64,000 nucleotides of DNA from an uncultured Victivallis sp. (GCA_944389815.1 CALXNS010000016.1:23679-87678); one strand, 5' to 3'. Numbered from the stretch's first letter, positions 18,084 to 28,314 are shown. Notes: generated from the sequence alone by a model not told the origin. Numbers and translations are program-made.

Positions 18084-20204
18084 TCATTGCAGTGCCGTCT
18101 CTATTAAATTCACACTCCACGGCGCGAGGCGGGAAATGCAATATTCCGCAACCTGTGTGGCTCCATTTTCCACCGTGTCCTCCACGACGCGGCCGTGAAG
18201 TTTTTCCGTCTGCGGCGTCGGCACAGGTTCCATCGCGGTCAACCACGCCTCGTCGCCGCCGCCCCGCACCCGCAGAACGACCGCTTCCGCCGGATCAAGC
18301 GACGCGTTGACCAGTTCAATGACGATCCGCCGGCGCTCCTCGTCGCGCCGGACGAAAATCTTCACCCGGTGGTAACTTGCCACCCAGGCGCTCAACGATC
18401 CGCCGGAACGGTTGCTCAACGCATTGAAAATCGACCGCAGCTGCCGCAGTTTATACGCGAAAAGCAGATTCGTCCCGGGATAATACCCCGCCACCGCCAC
18501 TCGCCCTCCCAGATCGTTGCAGAACCATCCCATCGCACAGGGCGCCAGCAGTTCATCCCGGTAATCGCGCAGTTCCGCCAGAATTTCACAACGCGATTCC
18601 AGCCCCGGCAGCGCCTCCAGCGCGAACACGCCGCCGTCATCCCCCCAGAACCGGGCAAAACTCTGCCGGGCGTCACGGCGGAAACCAGCATCGGCGCCAT
18701 TGAGTTCATGAGCGGTCAAAACTTCACTTGCATCAGCGGAAATTCGCTTCCCGCAACGAAATCCGGCAAGCGCTCCCAGACCGCGCGTCTCCAGACCGCG
18801 CAAGGTTGCCGCATCGCAATAGACTCCGGAAGAAAAAATTTCGCGCAGTTCCGCATCGCTGTAATCATACACCGTATTTCCTCTCAAAATGAAACAATCC
18901 GCGTATTCGCGCCGGAACGATTGCGGCAGCCCCGCACCGAAAAGTTCCGAATACATCATCGCCGAACCGCTCGAACTGAAGTTCTCCTCCCAGCGTCCCG
19001 CCAGATTGCTCACCGCCGCCTGGCCGGGTTTCCACAGCGCGCAGATCCCCCGCTGCGGCAGCCGGCCGTTGGCGGCCGCCACCCGGTCATAGAACGGCCG
19101 CACCGCCGTCAATGCGCGCATCAACGGCATATTCACGTCGAAATCATCGTTTCCCGCAAGCACATTCCACGCGGCTCCGGTCATCCCGGCGCAGCAGTAG
19201 AGCGCGCCTTCAAACGCAGTGGCATGAGAACTTTTCCGCAGACGCTGATAATTGAAACTTTCGATCTCCGACTCGATATCAGTCAGAGAAGGCGGCAGCC
19301 ATTCCGCTTCCGCGCCAAGCTGTGTTGTCTTGTAAAGCACCATTTCATCGAACATCTGGAAATCCGTGTACGCTCCGCCTCCCGGCCGCCAGCGCGGCAA
19401 CGGCGATTTTTCCGGATCGTACCGCAGCGCAGCAATCAATTCATCGAACGAAGCGGAATCCCCCGCCCTCATTCCGGCGTCCATCGCACCAAGCTGGATT
19501 GCGGGATCGACCCGGTGCACGCATTCCGCCGCGAAAACGAACAAGGTGCGCAGACTCTCTCCGGAAAACGCCAGCCACCGCCGCCGGATTTCCAGTTTCG
19601 TCCGCCAGTCGCCGCAGTCGAACGCCTCGCGCAACGTTTCACGGGTATACGACGTGCCGTGCGCACGGTTGAAACGTTCAAGACAACCGTCGCAGAAACA
19701 GACCAGACCGACCGGTCCGTGTCCGCAGAAACGCAGATCGTCGTCCAGCCAGAGAAAATCGATGCCGCATCCAGCTAGAAGCGTGAACACCCGACTTAAA
19801 TGTTCCTGCCGATACGCTTCGTTGCCGACGCAGAAACAGCCCGGCACCGCAGTGCCGTCGAGCCCGGTCAGGTTTGTGAAACGCCGGTCGTGCGGACTCT
19901 GCACCACATTTTCGGTGTGATGTCCCATCGTGCAGAGAAAATTGATGCCGATCCGATTCCCCAGATGCCGTTCGCGCAATTCGGCGCAGCGTTTCCGCAG
20001 CAGCGGCACGCGCTGTTCAATCACCTCACATGCGAGCACCGAATGGGTGAAACTGTCGAACAAAGCCAGATCGTCGTAACCGGTCCGACACTGCGCAAGC
20101 GCGCGGCACAACGCTTCGAAACGGGCATCGTCGCCCCAGATTTCCGGATTGATCCGGTATGAGATATGGCTTCTTCCCATCTTCAGATCGGCATTTTCAC
20201 ACAT
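18084..20204 (-). CDS. Large protein of unknown function, TIM-barrel glycosidase-like
   Basis: 706 residues, no signal peptide and no family I can name. The first 300 residues read like a (beta/alpha)8 barrel: NRIGINFLCTMGHH, GIDFLWLDDDLRF with clustered acidic residues, a Cys-rich VCFCDGCLERFN segment, IQLGAMDAGMRAG. Later blocks (YYPGTNLLFAYKLRQLR; IVIELVNASLDPAEAVVLRVRG) resemble the C-terminal beta domains of GH42-like enzymes. The ATG at 20204 has GGAG upstream; the Met at residue 9 is an alternative start. The position between fucosidase and esterase suggests a glycan-active enzyme. Function is not established. Confidence 0.75.
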   Translation of the reverse strand: MCENADLKMGRSHISYRINPEIWGDDARFEALCRALAQCRTGYDDLALFDSFTHSVLACEVIEQRVPLLRKRCAELRERHLGNRIGINFLCTMGHHTENVVQSPHDRRFTNLTGLDGTAVPGCFCVGNEAYRQEHLSRVFTLLAGCGIDFLWLDDDLRFCGHGPVGLVCFCDGCLERFNRAHGTSYTRETLREAFDCGDWRTKLEIRRRWLAFSGESLRTLFVFAAECVHRVDPAIQLGAMDAGMRAGDSASFDELIAALRYDPEKSPLPRWRPGGGAYTDFQMFDEMVLYKTTQLGAEAEWLPPSLTDIESEIESFNYQRLRKSSHATAFEGALYCCAGMTGAAWNVLAGNDDFDVNMPLMRALTAVRPFYDRVAAANGRLPQRGICALWKPGQAAVSNLAGRWEENFSSSGSAMMYSELFGAGLPQSFRREYADCFILRGNTVYDYSDAELREIFSSGVYCDAATLRGLETRGLGALAGFRCGKRISADASEVLTAHELNGADAGFRRDARQSFARFWGDDGGVFALEALPGLESRCEILAELRDYRDELLAPCAMGWFCNDLGGRVAVAGYYPGTNLLFAYKLRQLRSIFNALSNRSGGSLSAWVASYHRVKIFVRRDEERRRIVIELVNASLDPAEAVVLRVRGGGDEAWLTAMEPVPTPQTEKLHGRVVEDTVENGATQVAEYCISRLAPWSVNLIETALQ

Positions 20205-20331
20205 CGCGCGTCTCCATCCCGTGTTTTCCGCGTACCGTTATCGTTTCCATTTCCGTGGTATTCCATGAAAGACAAATTCGCATTTCCGGAACGCCCCCTC
20301 CCCGGAGACGCGATGGAATATACTTCACAAC

Positions 20332-21630
20332 TTAATATCTTTCAACCCGGTAAAGCGCAAAGCGCAACAATTGCGGTTCGCCGAACGTCTCCAGAATCCG
20401 GAGCCGGAAACGACGGTAGCGCGCCCGGGGGAAACGCTCCAGCAATTTATGCCCGATTGCGTCGCCGAACGTCAACGGCACCTCATCACCGTTCTCGTCC
20501 AGACCGAACAACTTGAACCTGCCGATCCGTTCACCGAACGATACATCCTCCATCAATTCGAGCATGTTCACCTCCCGATTGTCCGGATTGGCGATTTCGT
20601 AAACCGTCACGCCCGGTTCGCCCCGGCAGCAGCCGACGCAGTCGGAAAACTGTTCCCCGAGCAGGCGGCCGAATTGTGCAAACTGCCGGCTGTCAGCATC
20701 CGGAACCAGTCCGCGATGATCGATCTCCATGCCGATCAACAGCGTCGAATTGTGCCCGACGCTCCGGTAGTAACGTTCGATCAACTCTTCCGGACGGAAC
20801 AACGTATGATCTTCCCCCTGACGGTAAAACCACCCCTGCCAGAAACTGTCGTTCTCGCGGTTCGTCGTAATGCATTCCATCGGGCAGAAATAACGCCCGT
20901 CGCGCAACCCTCGCTGATTGTTGAGGTAATCGAGCGGTCGGTTGTCGTAACCGGAAAATCCCCACTCCAACGTGGTGCCGTCCTCGTTGCCCGAATGCCG
21001 CGCCGACGTCACCAGCGCTGGATCCCCGGCAAAACAGACCGCGTTGCTCTGCAGTTCATTGACCAGTTCGGCAAGCTTTTCCCGGTCGCGCCGTTCCGGC
21101 CACATCCCGCCGTCGAACCAGATCTCGCCAAGTTCACCGTAACGGCTCCAGAGCTCCCGCAGCTGGATCATCACCAGACGGGTATACTCCTCCCAGGAGA
21201 GCGTGGCGCACGGCATCATCCGGTGAGTGCACGCCCGCAAATAATCATTGCAGCCGAGGCTGAAGTAAAATCCCGGCTTGACCTTGTATTTCTCACACGA
21301 TTTCACGAAATCGGCCGCGACATCCCCCTTCCCGTTCCGCCACGGCGACGAATGGACTCCGAATTCGTGCGCCGCCGTCGGAAACAATGTGAACCCGGAA
21401 CAATGCTTCACCACCAGCACCGCCGAACGCCCCCCCGCGGCAACGCAGCACTCCAGCCATTGATCGGTATCGAGTTCCCGCGGGTTGAACACCTCAGGCG
21501 ACGGCAGCGTGTCCGGACAATGGGCGCAATAATTGTTGTCGTAGACTTCCAGATCGTGATGGATCAAAACTCCAAGTTCACGATTCTGCCATTCCAGATG
21601 GGCTTTCGATGGAATCGGCAATGCATTCAT
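20332..21630 (-). CDS. Alpha-L-fucosidase, GH29 family
   Basis: 432 residues without a signal peptide. GH29 features are the opening WQNRELGVLIHHDLEVYD, VLVVKHCSGFTLFPT, and GEIWFDGGMW with the nucleophile at Asp173. It is on the short side for the family but includes a C-terminal beta region. AGGAG lies 8 bases before the start. It removes terminal L-fucose (family knowledge); intracellular location is suggested by the lack of a leader. It lies 48 bases behind the small lipoprotein in module B. Confidence 0.9.
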   Translation of the reverse strand: MNALPIPSKAHLEWQNRELGVLIHHDLEVYDNNYCAHCPDTLPSPEVFNPRELDTDQWLECCVAAGGRSAVLVVKHCSGFTLFPTAAHEFGVHSSPWRNGKGDVAADFVKSCEKYKVKPGFYFSLGCNDYLRACTHRMMPCATLSWEEYTRLVMIQLRELWSRYGELGEIWFDGGMWPERRDREKLAELVNELQSNAVCFAGDPALVTSARHSGNEDGTTLEWGFSGYDNRPLDYLNNQRGLRDGRYFCPMECITTNRENDSFWQGWFYRQGEDHTLFRPEELIERYYRSVGHNSTLLIGMEIDHRGLVPDADSRQFAQFGRLLGEQFSDCVGCCRGEPGVTVYEIANPDNREVNMLELMEDVSFGERIGRFKLFGLDENGDEVPLTFGDAIGHKLLERFPRARYRRFRLRILETFGEPQLLRFALYRVERY

Positions 21631-21678
21631 ATTCCCGCTCTCCTTAAGATTTGAATGTTGCTTGCTGAAAAAATTCCG

Positions 21679-22335
21679 TTATTCATCCTGTTCCTCCCGG
21701 AGCACGAGGCCGTCCACCCCGAAAATGCCCCGCGCCGCCGGCATGCTCCGCAACCGGAGCTCCACTTCCGTCACCTCCGGCCCAAACCGCCCCCGGAAAC
21801 GGAATCGCCGCCACGGGAAACTCCCCGACGCCGACACCGCCGGATGGGATTCGACCCACTCCCCCGACGCGGCAAACCCGGCAAGTTCGATCACGCCGCC
21901 CGAACCGGTCACGATCGACTCGAGTTCTTCCGCCGTGATGAACCCTTCCAGAATCAACGTTCCGCCATCGTAAGCCAATCTCCGGGAAGCCAGCGTCGCC
22001 GGACCGATCCCACGGAAAAACAGCGCATAAGTACCTTCCGCGGCATCCCCCTGCTCCCGATGGATGTGGCTGGTGGAGGAAATATACCGCAACCCGGCGG
22101 CATCCACGCCGTCGTCGGCGACGAAAATCCATTCCGGCGGCATCACGGCCACTTCAAAGGAACCGTTACGCAGCAAATTTTCGCTGCCGTCTTCCGGTTC
22201 GGAATTTGAAGCATCACGAACTCCGGCGCCGGTACCGCACCCCAGGAATGTGAACCCCGCAACCGCGGCAAGCGCCAACATTGCCGCACGGAGGATGATT
22301 GTTGTTCCACGCACCGGAACCGCCCTTCCCGTCAT
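21679..22335 (-). CDS. Lipoprotein with carbohydrate-binding-like beta domain
   Basis: 218 residues. The signal region ends in FTFLGC (lipobox, Cys near residue 33). The mature part begins with an acidic linker and then NLLRNGSFEVAVMPPEW, the usual opening of CBM4/9-like jelly-roll domains, with FRFRGRFGPEVTEVELRLR and GIFGVDGLVL near the end. It has no catalytic signature. The start overlaps the stop of the GH39-like gene by 4 bases (ATGA), so it is probably translated with that gene as an accessory glycan-binding partner. Confidence 0.75.
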   Translation of the reverse strand: MTGRAVPVRGTTIILRAAMLALAAVAGFTFLGCGTGAGVRDASNSEPEDGSENLLRNGSFEVAVMPPEWIFVADDGVDAAGLRYISSTSHIHREQGDAAEGTYALFFRGIGPATLASRRLAYDGGTLILEGFITAEELESIVTGSGGVIELAGFAASGEWVESHPAVSASGSFPWRRFRFRGRFGPEVTEVELRLRSMPAARGIFGVDGLVLREEQDE

Positions 22336-24872
22336 TGCGCCCGGAACTCCAGCAGCCGGATTCCCGGCGACGGCAAATCGATCGTGACCTGAAACATTTC
22401 ACCGTCGGAAACGACCTCGGGACACGGCAGTTCCACCGCCAGCGCCTCCGCGATCACCGCATCGACCGCCTCTTTGTCTCCGATCCCCGGTTTGCCGAGT
22501 TTCTCCCAGGCGCCGTAAGCGTTGCCGTGTTCCTCGTCGCAGGCGTAATTGCGCGTACAGCGATAACTGCGGCCGGCGGCACCGCGGAAACGCAGCGTCA
22601 CTTTCGTCACATAGGGCTGGCGGCCGGTATCTTCATCGTAATTGGTCAACAGTACCCGGAGCGTTCCATCCGGCATGGCCACGGCCAGCGCATCGACCGG
22701 TTCGGCGGTGCGCTCCACATTCAACCGGTGCCCGGTGCGCAGTTCATTGAGCATCAAAAATGCATTGTAAACGCTTTTCGGAACCGGTTTGATCGTCCCG
22801 TAACCGCCGGTGCGGTAATCATTGGTGCGCGTGAGTATCGAGAGATCCCCGGACGCAGTGAACAAATCCGGCGGCATCGGCATTTCCGGATGCCCCACCA
22901 TGCCGAAGAAGGTTGCGTAATCGAGTTTCGCATCCAGAAACATCCGGACCATCTTCACCGCGAACGCCGCGTTCCACGGCCGGTCGGAATACGGGCTCGA
23001 CATCGCCGTGCAGTTCCATTCCGTGCAGCCGCTCTCATAATCGGTTTCCCCATATTGCGCCCCCTGCTCCTGCATCGCCCGGATCCGGGACGAAACCATC
23101 CGGATCCCCTCGCCGATTCCCGAATAATAGTGCCGCGAACGGTGCCGGATCAAATGCAGTTTTCCCATCTCCGCCAGACGGGCAAACAAATACTCATCAC
23201 TGGCGCCTGCCTGACCGCCGGAGGTCATCCCCATGCGGAGATTCAACCCGGGATACGCGGCGTCCACCCGTTCCTTGGCCAGATAGATTTCCATCGACAA
23301 CGCCACGAAATCATCGACACTGCCGACGTAATCACCGTGAGTCGCCGGCAGTACCGGTTCGTTCCAGATCTCCCAGTACCATTTATTCACTTCATCGACG
23401 CCGTAACGGTCGACGGCGTGGCGGAACATCGCTTCGATGAAGGCGCCCCATTTTTCCATATCGCGCGGCGCGGTGCCGTTGCACCATCCGCTCTGAATGG
23501 TGCCCGCCCGCGCCAGCGCGGGCGGAGTGGTGCCGATGGTGATGTTCGGGATGAAACCGTTTTCCCGCACCAACAGATCGAAGAGCTGGTCGAATTTCTC
23601 AAAATTGTAAGCGGGTGTCCCGTCGGGATTGTCCGCCGGATACATGTTGAGCATGTTGCAGATTTCGCGGAACCGGATCATTTCGATGCCCGCCTTCTTG
23701 AGATACGGGAAACACTGCCGGACGTCTTCCCGCAGCAGCCACGAACTGTACAGCGCATCCACGCCCGCCCACACGCGGTAATTGATCTCTCCGGGTTCCG
23801 CGGAATTCAGATCGACGGTCAACGCGTTCTCCTTCCCGTCGAACGGCAGCACCGTTCCGGACGGAATCCGCCGCAGCCGCAGCTGATCGATCCAGGCACG
23901 CCCCTGCGCCCCCTCGAAGAGCCGCACAAAATACTGCACCTTCTTGACCGCGCCCGGAAACGAAACCTTCCGTTCAAAATATTTCCACGGCGACGGCGAA
24001 ACCATCAAAAAGAGATCCGTGTGCACCAGATGTTTTCCATTTTCATCAAGTCCGACCAATTGAACTCCGGCGCCGCCCCACGGCGCGCGTTCAGCAACCT
24101 TGAAGTCGTCGGATGTGCGTTCCCAGGCGCTGATAATCAACTCCTCGCCCTCGTAGGGAAATTCCTGACTGACCAGCGTCGCGCCGCCACCCTCAAGCCG
24201 CAGCGACTTCGCACCGGTGGTGAAAATCGATTCATCCTGCACGGCCTCCCCCTTCGGTGCAAAATAGGCGAAATCATCCCAGTCGCGGCCGGAACGGCGG
24301 AAAAAGAAATAATTCACCCCGAGAATATCTTCGAAATCGCTGTCGGCGATCAGATCCTCCGCCACATGATCGTCGGTGAAGATGCGAATATTGCGATACG
24401 ACGCTTCCCCCGCCGTCCCGGCGTGGGCGAAATCCGCCGTGAAATACGCGCAGCGGTCCGGCGGCGCCACTTCCACATCGAATGACCGCCACTGCGTCGT
24501 TCCGCGAATCTGACACAGATCCGCGTGTCCGATCGGCTGACGGCTCTCATCGTAATAAGTGACCGTACACCAGCCGACGCGGAAATCTTCGCCTTCAAGC
24601 CGGTCGCACTTCGCATCGAAGGTGATCCGGATGCTCTCATTAATGTTGCGCGGCAATTGGACGGAAGATATTTTGCTGCCCGGCCCCATCGTGATCGAAT
24701 CACCGTCAAACTGGTATTTTCCCCACAATTCGCCGGTCAACTCCGCCCGCGCGGGATTGCTCAAGTCAAAGCGGAGAATCTCCTTTTCCGCCGCGAAAAG
24801 CCCGCAACATGAAAGGAGACCAGCCCAGACAACACTCAAAATCAATCGCCTCATCATCATCATCATCATCAT
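22332..24872 (-). CDS. Exported GH39-like glycoside hydrolase with N-terminal binding domains
   Basis: 846 residues. A Sec signal (RRLILSVVWAGLLSCCGLFAAE) follows seven consecutive Met codons. About 30-340 holds two beta-sandwich, CBM-like domains. The barrel runs from about 355 to 720 with YWEIWNEPVLP (acid/base Glu505) and GETDYESG as a candidate nucleophile region, most like GH39 beta-xylosidase/iduronidase-type enzymes. A C-terminal beta domain follows. The exact start among the seven ATGs is uncertain because the ribosome binding site (AAGAAAG) is weak. It lies 117 bases behind a pseudopilin gene. Confidence 0.82.
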   Translation of the reverse strand: MMMMMMMRRLILSVVWAGLLSCCGLFAAEKEILRFDLSNPARAELTGELWGKYQFDGDSITMGPGSKISSVQLPRNINESIRITFDAKCDRLEGEDFRVGWCTVTYYDESRQPIGHADLCQIRGTTQWRSFDVEVAPPDRCAYFTADFAHAGTAGEASYRNIRIFTDDHVAEDLIADSDFEDILGVNYFFFRRSGRDWDDFAYFAPKGEAVQDESIFTTGAKSLRLEGGGATLVSQEFPYEGEELIISAWERTSDDFKVAERAPWGGAGVQLVGLDENGKHLVHTDLFLMVSPSPWKYFERKVSFPGAVKKVQYFVRLFEGAQGRAWIDQLRLRRIPSGTVLPFDGKENALTVDLNSAEPGEINYRVWAGVDALYSSWLLREDVRQCFPYLKKAGIEMIRFREICNMLNMYPADNPDGTPAYNFEKFDQLFDLLVRENGFIPNITIGTTPPALARAGTIQSGWCNGTAPRDMEKWGAFIEAMFRHAVDRYGVDEVNKWYWEIWNEPVLPATHGDYVGSVDDFVALSMEIYLAKERVDAAYPGLNLRMGMTSGGQAGASDEYLFARLAEMGKLHLIRHRSRHYYSGIGEGIRMVSSRIRAMQEQGAQYGETDYESGCTEWNCTAMSSPYSDRPWNAAFAVKMVRMFLDAKLDYATFFGMVGHPEMPMPPDLFTASGDLSILTRTNDYRTGGYGTIKPVPKSVYNAFLMLNELRTGHRLNVERTAEPVDALAVAMPDGTLRVLLTNYDEDTGRQPYVTKVTLRFRGAAGRSYRCTRNYACDEEHGNAYGAWEKLGKPGIGDKEAVDAVIAEALAVELPCPEVVSDGEMFQVTIDLPSPGIRLLEFRAQ
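24852..24872 (-). repeat. Seven tandem ATG codons at the start of the GH39-like gene
   Basis: On the plus strand CAT is repeated seven times without interruption, giving Met1-Met7 in the leader. All copies are in frame, so copy-number change would alter the signal length and start spacing but not the frame. Confidence 0.9.
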
Positions 24873-24989
24873 CTTACTTTCTTCATTCTCTTCTCAGCAG
24901 TCCGCCGCCTCCGCAATCAAACACCAATCCCCTCCCCATCGAATGGAACGGTACGTTTATTGGAGAGAAAAGGCGGGGAGCAATTTCCT

Positions 24990-25697
24990 TTATTCGAACG
25001 AAACCCACGTCATCGCGTAATCATACTGGAAACATTTTCCGGGAGTGCCTCCGCGGGAGGGGCCGTCCCATTTCTTCTTGCTTACGCTCTCGACATGACC
25101 GTCCCAGAAGGTGGCTGGAATCATGTCGCTGCCGTGGCGCGCATTGTACTGCGCCCAGCTCCCGGAGTAGAAGAAGTGATTGGCAATGATCGCATCGCAC
25201 AACATCAGCGTCCGCGAAGCCGCACGGATCCGGCTCAGCGCTCCGCCGATGAAATAACAATAGGGATCGCCCGAACCGGGTTTCTGCAGCACGGCGCCGT
25301 TGAAGGCGTAGGTGTCACTCCAGACGTCGCCGGCACGGCCGCCCGGGCAATACCAGTATTTCATGATCTGGCCATTGGCATCGTAGGGATAATATTTGTC
25401 GTCGCCGGAGACGTTCGGGTTTCCGACCCAGTTGGCGAATTTGTTGATGAACCACATGAACCGGATTCCCTTGTTCCAGTCGTTGTCCGCCTCGGCCGAA
25501 TAAATCGAACCATTCGGACTCTGGGTCAGATAGAGCATCACCTGCATACCGATCTGTTTCTGATTGGAGATGCAGTTGGTCTGACGCGCCCGTTCCCGGG
25601 CCTGATTCAACGCAGGAAGAAGCATGGCGGCAAGAATGGCGATGATCGCAATTACCACTAAAAGTTCAATCAATGTAAACTGTCGTTTCTGCTTCAT
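24990..25697 (-). CDS. Pseudopilin-like protein (prepilin N-terminal cleavage/methylation domain)
   Basis: 235 residues. A short basic leader MKQKRQ precedes [17 protein letters not shown], and [22 protein letters not shown] follows. The C-terminal signature is [13 protein letters not shown], one residue longer than the H-X9-DG of its two relatives here. A conserved-looking aromatic/Cys middle (MKYWYCPGG) suggests a folded extracellular domain. It lies 73 bases behind the LacI gene and ahead of the GH39-like enzyme, the same order as in the other modules. Confidence 0.9.
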   Translation of the reverse strand: MKQKRQFTLIELLVVIAIIAILAAMLLPALNQARERARQTNCISNQKQIGMQVMLYLTQSPNGSIYSAEADNDWNKGIRFMWFINKFANWVGNPNVSGDDKYYPYDANGQIMKYWYCPGGRAGDVWSDTYAFNGAVLQKPGSGDPYCYFIGGALSRIRAASRTLMLCDAIIANHFFYSGSWAQYNARHGSDMIPATFWDGHVESVSKKKWDGPSRGGTPGKCFQYDYAMTWVSFE

Positions 25698-25770
25698 GAT
25701 CCGGCCCTTTCCCTGTTGAAAATGAACGCTCCATTTCTATTGTTCCATGAAAAAAAACCTTCAGCCGCAG

Positions 25771-26847
25771 TCACTTTGCGGCCGATCCCCGATTCCATTC
25801 AAGCCGGGCAACCGAATCACGTTCGACCAATTGCCCGGAAAAATCGTTCTTCGATTGGGCCGGGGTCAACGGCGCATTCTGCAACACATGATCCATCAGC
25901 AAATTGGCTGCATACGCCCCGAGCTGCCCCAGATCGTAACGCATCGCGCTCAGCGCGGGAGCCGCAAATTCGCACAGCCGCGTATCGGCCGTCGAAACCA
26001 GCGAGAGATCGCGCGGGCACTCCAGATGGTTGCGTCGCAGTTCGCGTTCCATCGCCAGCGTCGTCTGGTCGCTGCCGATCAGCGCGGTCGGTCGCTCGGC
26101 CGGGGGCATGACAAGAATATCCCGCATCAATTGCGACGCCGCGGCGTAATCGGCGTGATGTTCCGGCGTGAGGAGAAAACTCAAACGGCACGAAGCCAGC
26201 TCCGGTTCGACGGCGGCGAGACGTTTCACCAGTTCAATTTCCCGGAGGTCGCGCGGCGTGGTCGGATAATGCAGCGCAATCCGGCGATGGCCGTTGCGGA
26301 CGAGATATTTCAGAATGTCGATCGATCCATGGGTAATTGCATTGGAAACGGTCGTGATCCGCTCCGGATGCGCCATGTAATCTCCGATACAGACACAGGG
26401 AATGTGATTTGCGCAGAATTTGTCGAGCACCCCGTCCGCGACGAAACCGGCAAGAATCACGCCGTCGACACTGTGCTGCCGCACCGGAGTCGGAAAGATG
26501 AATGAATCAATGCAGCTCAAATTGAAGAGGCCGACATTGAGGGCGTACCCACGTTTACGGCATTCGAGTTCGGCTCCGTTCAGGCAATTTGCGAAGAACA
26601 CGTTCGCGAAACCGTCCTCCATATTGTCCGACAAAATAAAACTGAGAATTCCGGTCTGCCTGGTCGTCAGACTCCGAGCCATCGGATTGGGCTGGTAATT
26701 GTAACGGCGAACCACCTTCATGACTTTCTCCCTCGTCGCCGCGCTGATCGGCACCCGGCCGGAACGATCGTTCAAAACGAAGGAGACGGTAGATTTGGTC
26801 ACGCCGGCTTCGCGGGCGATGTCGTTAATGGTAACACGTTTGTTCAT
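25771..26847 (-). CDS. LacI family transcriptional regulator
   Basis: 358 residues from the ATG at 26847, preceded by GGGAG; a 42-residue upstream extension to 26973 has no domain character. The DNA-binding part MNKRVTINDIAREAGVTKST includes the helix-turn-helix and the hinge region with NYQPNPMARSL. The sugar-binding domain fills the rest (DGVILAGFV, RRIALHYPT, PTALIGSDQT). It sits inside the operon that starts with the Gfo/Idh gene, whose promoter has a LacI-type palindrome, so autoregulation is likely. Effector unknown. Confidence 0.93.
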   Translation of the reverse strand: MNKRVTINDIAREAGVTKSTVSFVLNDRSGRVPISAATREKVMKVVRRYNYQPNPMARSLTTRQTGILSFILSDNMEDGFANVFFANCLNGAELECRKRGYALNVGLFNLSCIDSFIFPTPVRQHSVDGVILAGFVADGVLDKFCANHIPCVCIGDYMAHPERITTVSNAITHGSIDILKYLVRNGHRRIALHYPTTPRDLREIELVKRLAAVEPELASCRLSFLLTPEHHADYAAASQLMRDILVMPPAERPTALIGSDQTTLAMERELRRNHLECPRDLSLVSTADTRLCEFAAPALSAMRYDLGQLGAYAANLLMDHVLQNAPLTPAQSKNDFSGQLVERDSVARLEWNRGSAAK

Positions 26848-27013
26848 AGTTTCTCCCGAATTTGAACCGGAACTCGGCAAAACGTCCGTTCCGGCGGTCT
26901 GCACTTTTCCTTCACGAAGTACAATACCATCCGGAGGCGGCACCGTCAAATTTTCGGAAGCGTATTTCATCATCAGTGTTACTCCGTTTCCCGTACCATC
27001 CGGTCGTCGGCAA

Positions 27014-28285
27014 TCATTTTTCGAAACTCTCCAGCTCCACGGTTTTCCGAGTCCTGCGCGACTCCTCGGCCGCGAATACGATCCGATGGGAATCGAGCGT
27101 CTGTTCCGCTCCGGTCAACATCGAACTTCCGTCCCGCAGCGAGGAGATCCAGTGTTCGACCAACCCGTAATCTCCGCCGCCGTGGCCGTCGTTGATATCC
27201 ACGGAACCGGCGGGATTGGCCTGAATGGTTCTGACCGAATCATCCAGAAAACGGTGGACGGTCAACGTTTCACCGTCGCCGATGAGTTCGCCGCGCGTAC
27301 CGCAGATCCGGGTCTGCCGCAACCCGTTGCGGTGGGTGAAAGCGCTCATCGTGAAATGAGCGGTCACGCCGCCTTCGAATTCCAAATTGACCGTCTGATG
27401 ATCGACCACGTCATTGTCGCAATGATAAACGCAGCGGCCATACGGACCATCCCGCAACGCCTGCCTCACCGATTCGACGTCTCGCCCGTCGGTGATGATG
27501 TCCACTGGCCAGTCGAATTCATTTTGTTCGGCCCGGTCGCGCAGATAAATCTTGCATGCCGAATACGGACAATTCCTCTCAACCTCTTCCGGGCAATCCA
27601 GACAACGCGGCGCACTGCCGCGCGGCGAATGCTCCTTCCGGAAATGGCTCAGCGACCCGAATGAACTCACCCGCAGACATTTTTTCCCGAGCCAGTAACA
27701 GATGAGATCGATATCATGACATGACTTCGCCAGCAGCATGAAACTTGAGAGCTTCTCGTTGCGCCAGTTGCCGCGCACGTAACTGTGCGCCTGATGCCAG
27801 TAAACCACCGCCTCGAAGTGTTCCAGATTCATGATTTCGCCCAGTTCACCGGAATCAATGATCTGTTTGATCGCCTGCGTGTAGCGCGTGTAACGCAGCA
27901 CATGGCAGATGCAGAGTGAAACATGATGGGTCGCCGCGCAGTCGGCGATTCGGCGACATTCGGCGAAGGTCGGCGCCATCGGTTTTTCCAGCAGCAGTTG
28001 ATAACCGCGTTCCGCCAGTGCGCAGGCCACTTCGCAATGAAGCGCGTCTCCGGTGGTGATGACCGCCGCGTCCGCCACCGGTTCCGGCAGCTCCAGAAGC
28101 TCGCGATAATCGCGGAATTGCCGTTCTGCGGGAATGCCTGCCGCGTCCGCGATCAGTTTACGTTGAAAATCACGTACTTCCGCCACCGCTGAAATAGTCA
28201 CATCCGCATGATTCATAAGCAACCGACAAAAGGTCTGGCCGCGATTCCCGGCGCCGATAATCACGATGGAAAGTTTGGAACTCAT
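27014..28285 (-). CDS. Gfo/Idh/MocA family oxidoreductase with Cys-rich insertion
   Basis: 423 residues. The Rossmann start is VIIGAGNRGQTF, the signature EKPMAPTFAECRRIAD lies near residues 100-115, and the substrate domain carries SCHDIDLICYWLG. A cysteine cluster, CLDCPEEVERNCPYSAC (about 230-246), could bind a metal and is known in a subset of the family. The enzyme probably oxidises or isomerises a sugar through NAD(P). First gene of module B; AAGGA lies 8 bases before the ATG. Confidence 0.9.
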   Translation of the reverse strand: MSSKLSIVIIGAGNRGQTFCRLLMNHADVTISAVAEVRDFQRKLIADAAGIPAERQFRDYRELLELPEPVADAAVITTGDALHCEVACALAERGYQLLLEKPMAPTFAECRRIADCAATHHVSLCICHVLRYTRYTQAIKQIIDSGELGEIMNLEHFEAVVYWHQAHSYVRGNWRNEKLSSFMLLAKSCHDIDLICYWLGKKCLRVSSFGSLSHFRKEHSPRGSAPRCLDCPEEVERNCPYSACKIYLRDRAEQNEFDWPVDIITDGRDVESVRQALRDGPYGRCVYHCDNDVVDHQTVNLEFEGGVTAHFTMSAFTHRNGLRQTRICGTRGELIGDGETLTVHRFLDDSVRTIQANPAGSVDINDGHGGGDYGLVEHWISSLRDGSSMLTGAEQTLDSHRIVFAAEESRRTRKTVELESFEK

Positions 28286-28314
28286 GGTGCGCTTCCTTTT
28301 ATTGTACCGATTTT

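Noticed and set aside
22299..24485. 728-codon plus-strand frame opposite the GH39-like gene
   Set aside because: Shadow; His/Arg-rich composition and no motif.
26848..26973. 42-codon extension of the LacI regulator
   Set aside because: No domain character; LacI proteins begin just before the helix-turn-helix, and GGGAG precedes the ATG at 26847.
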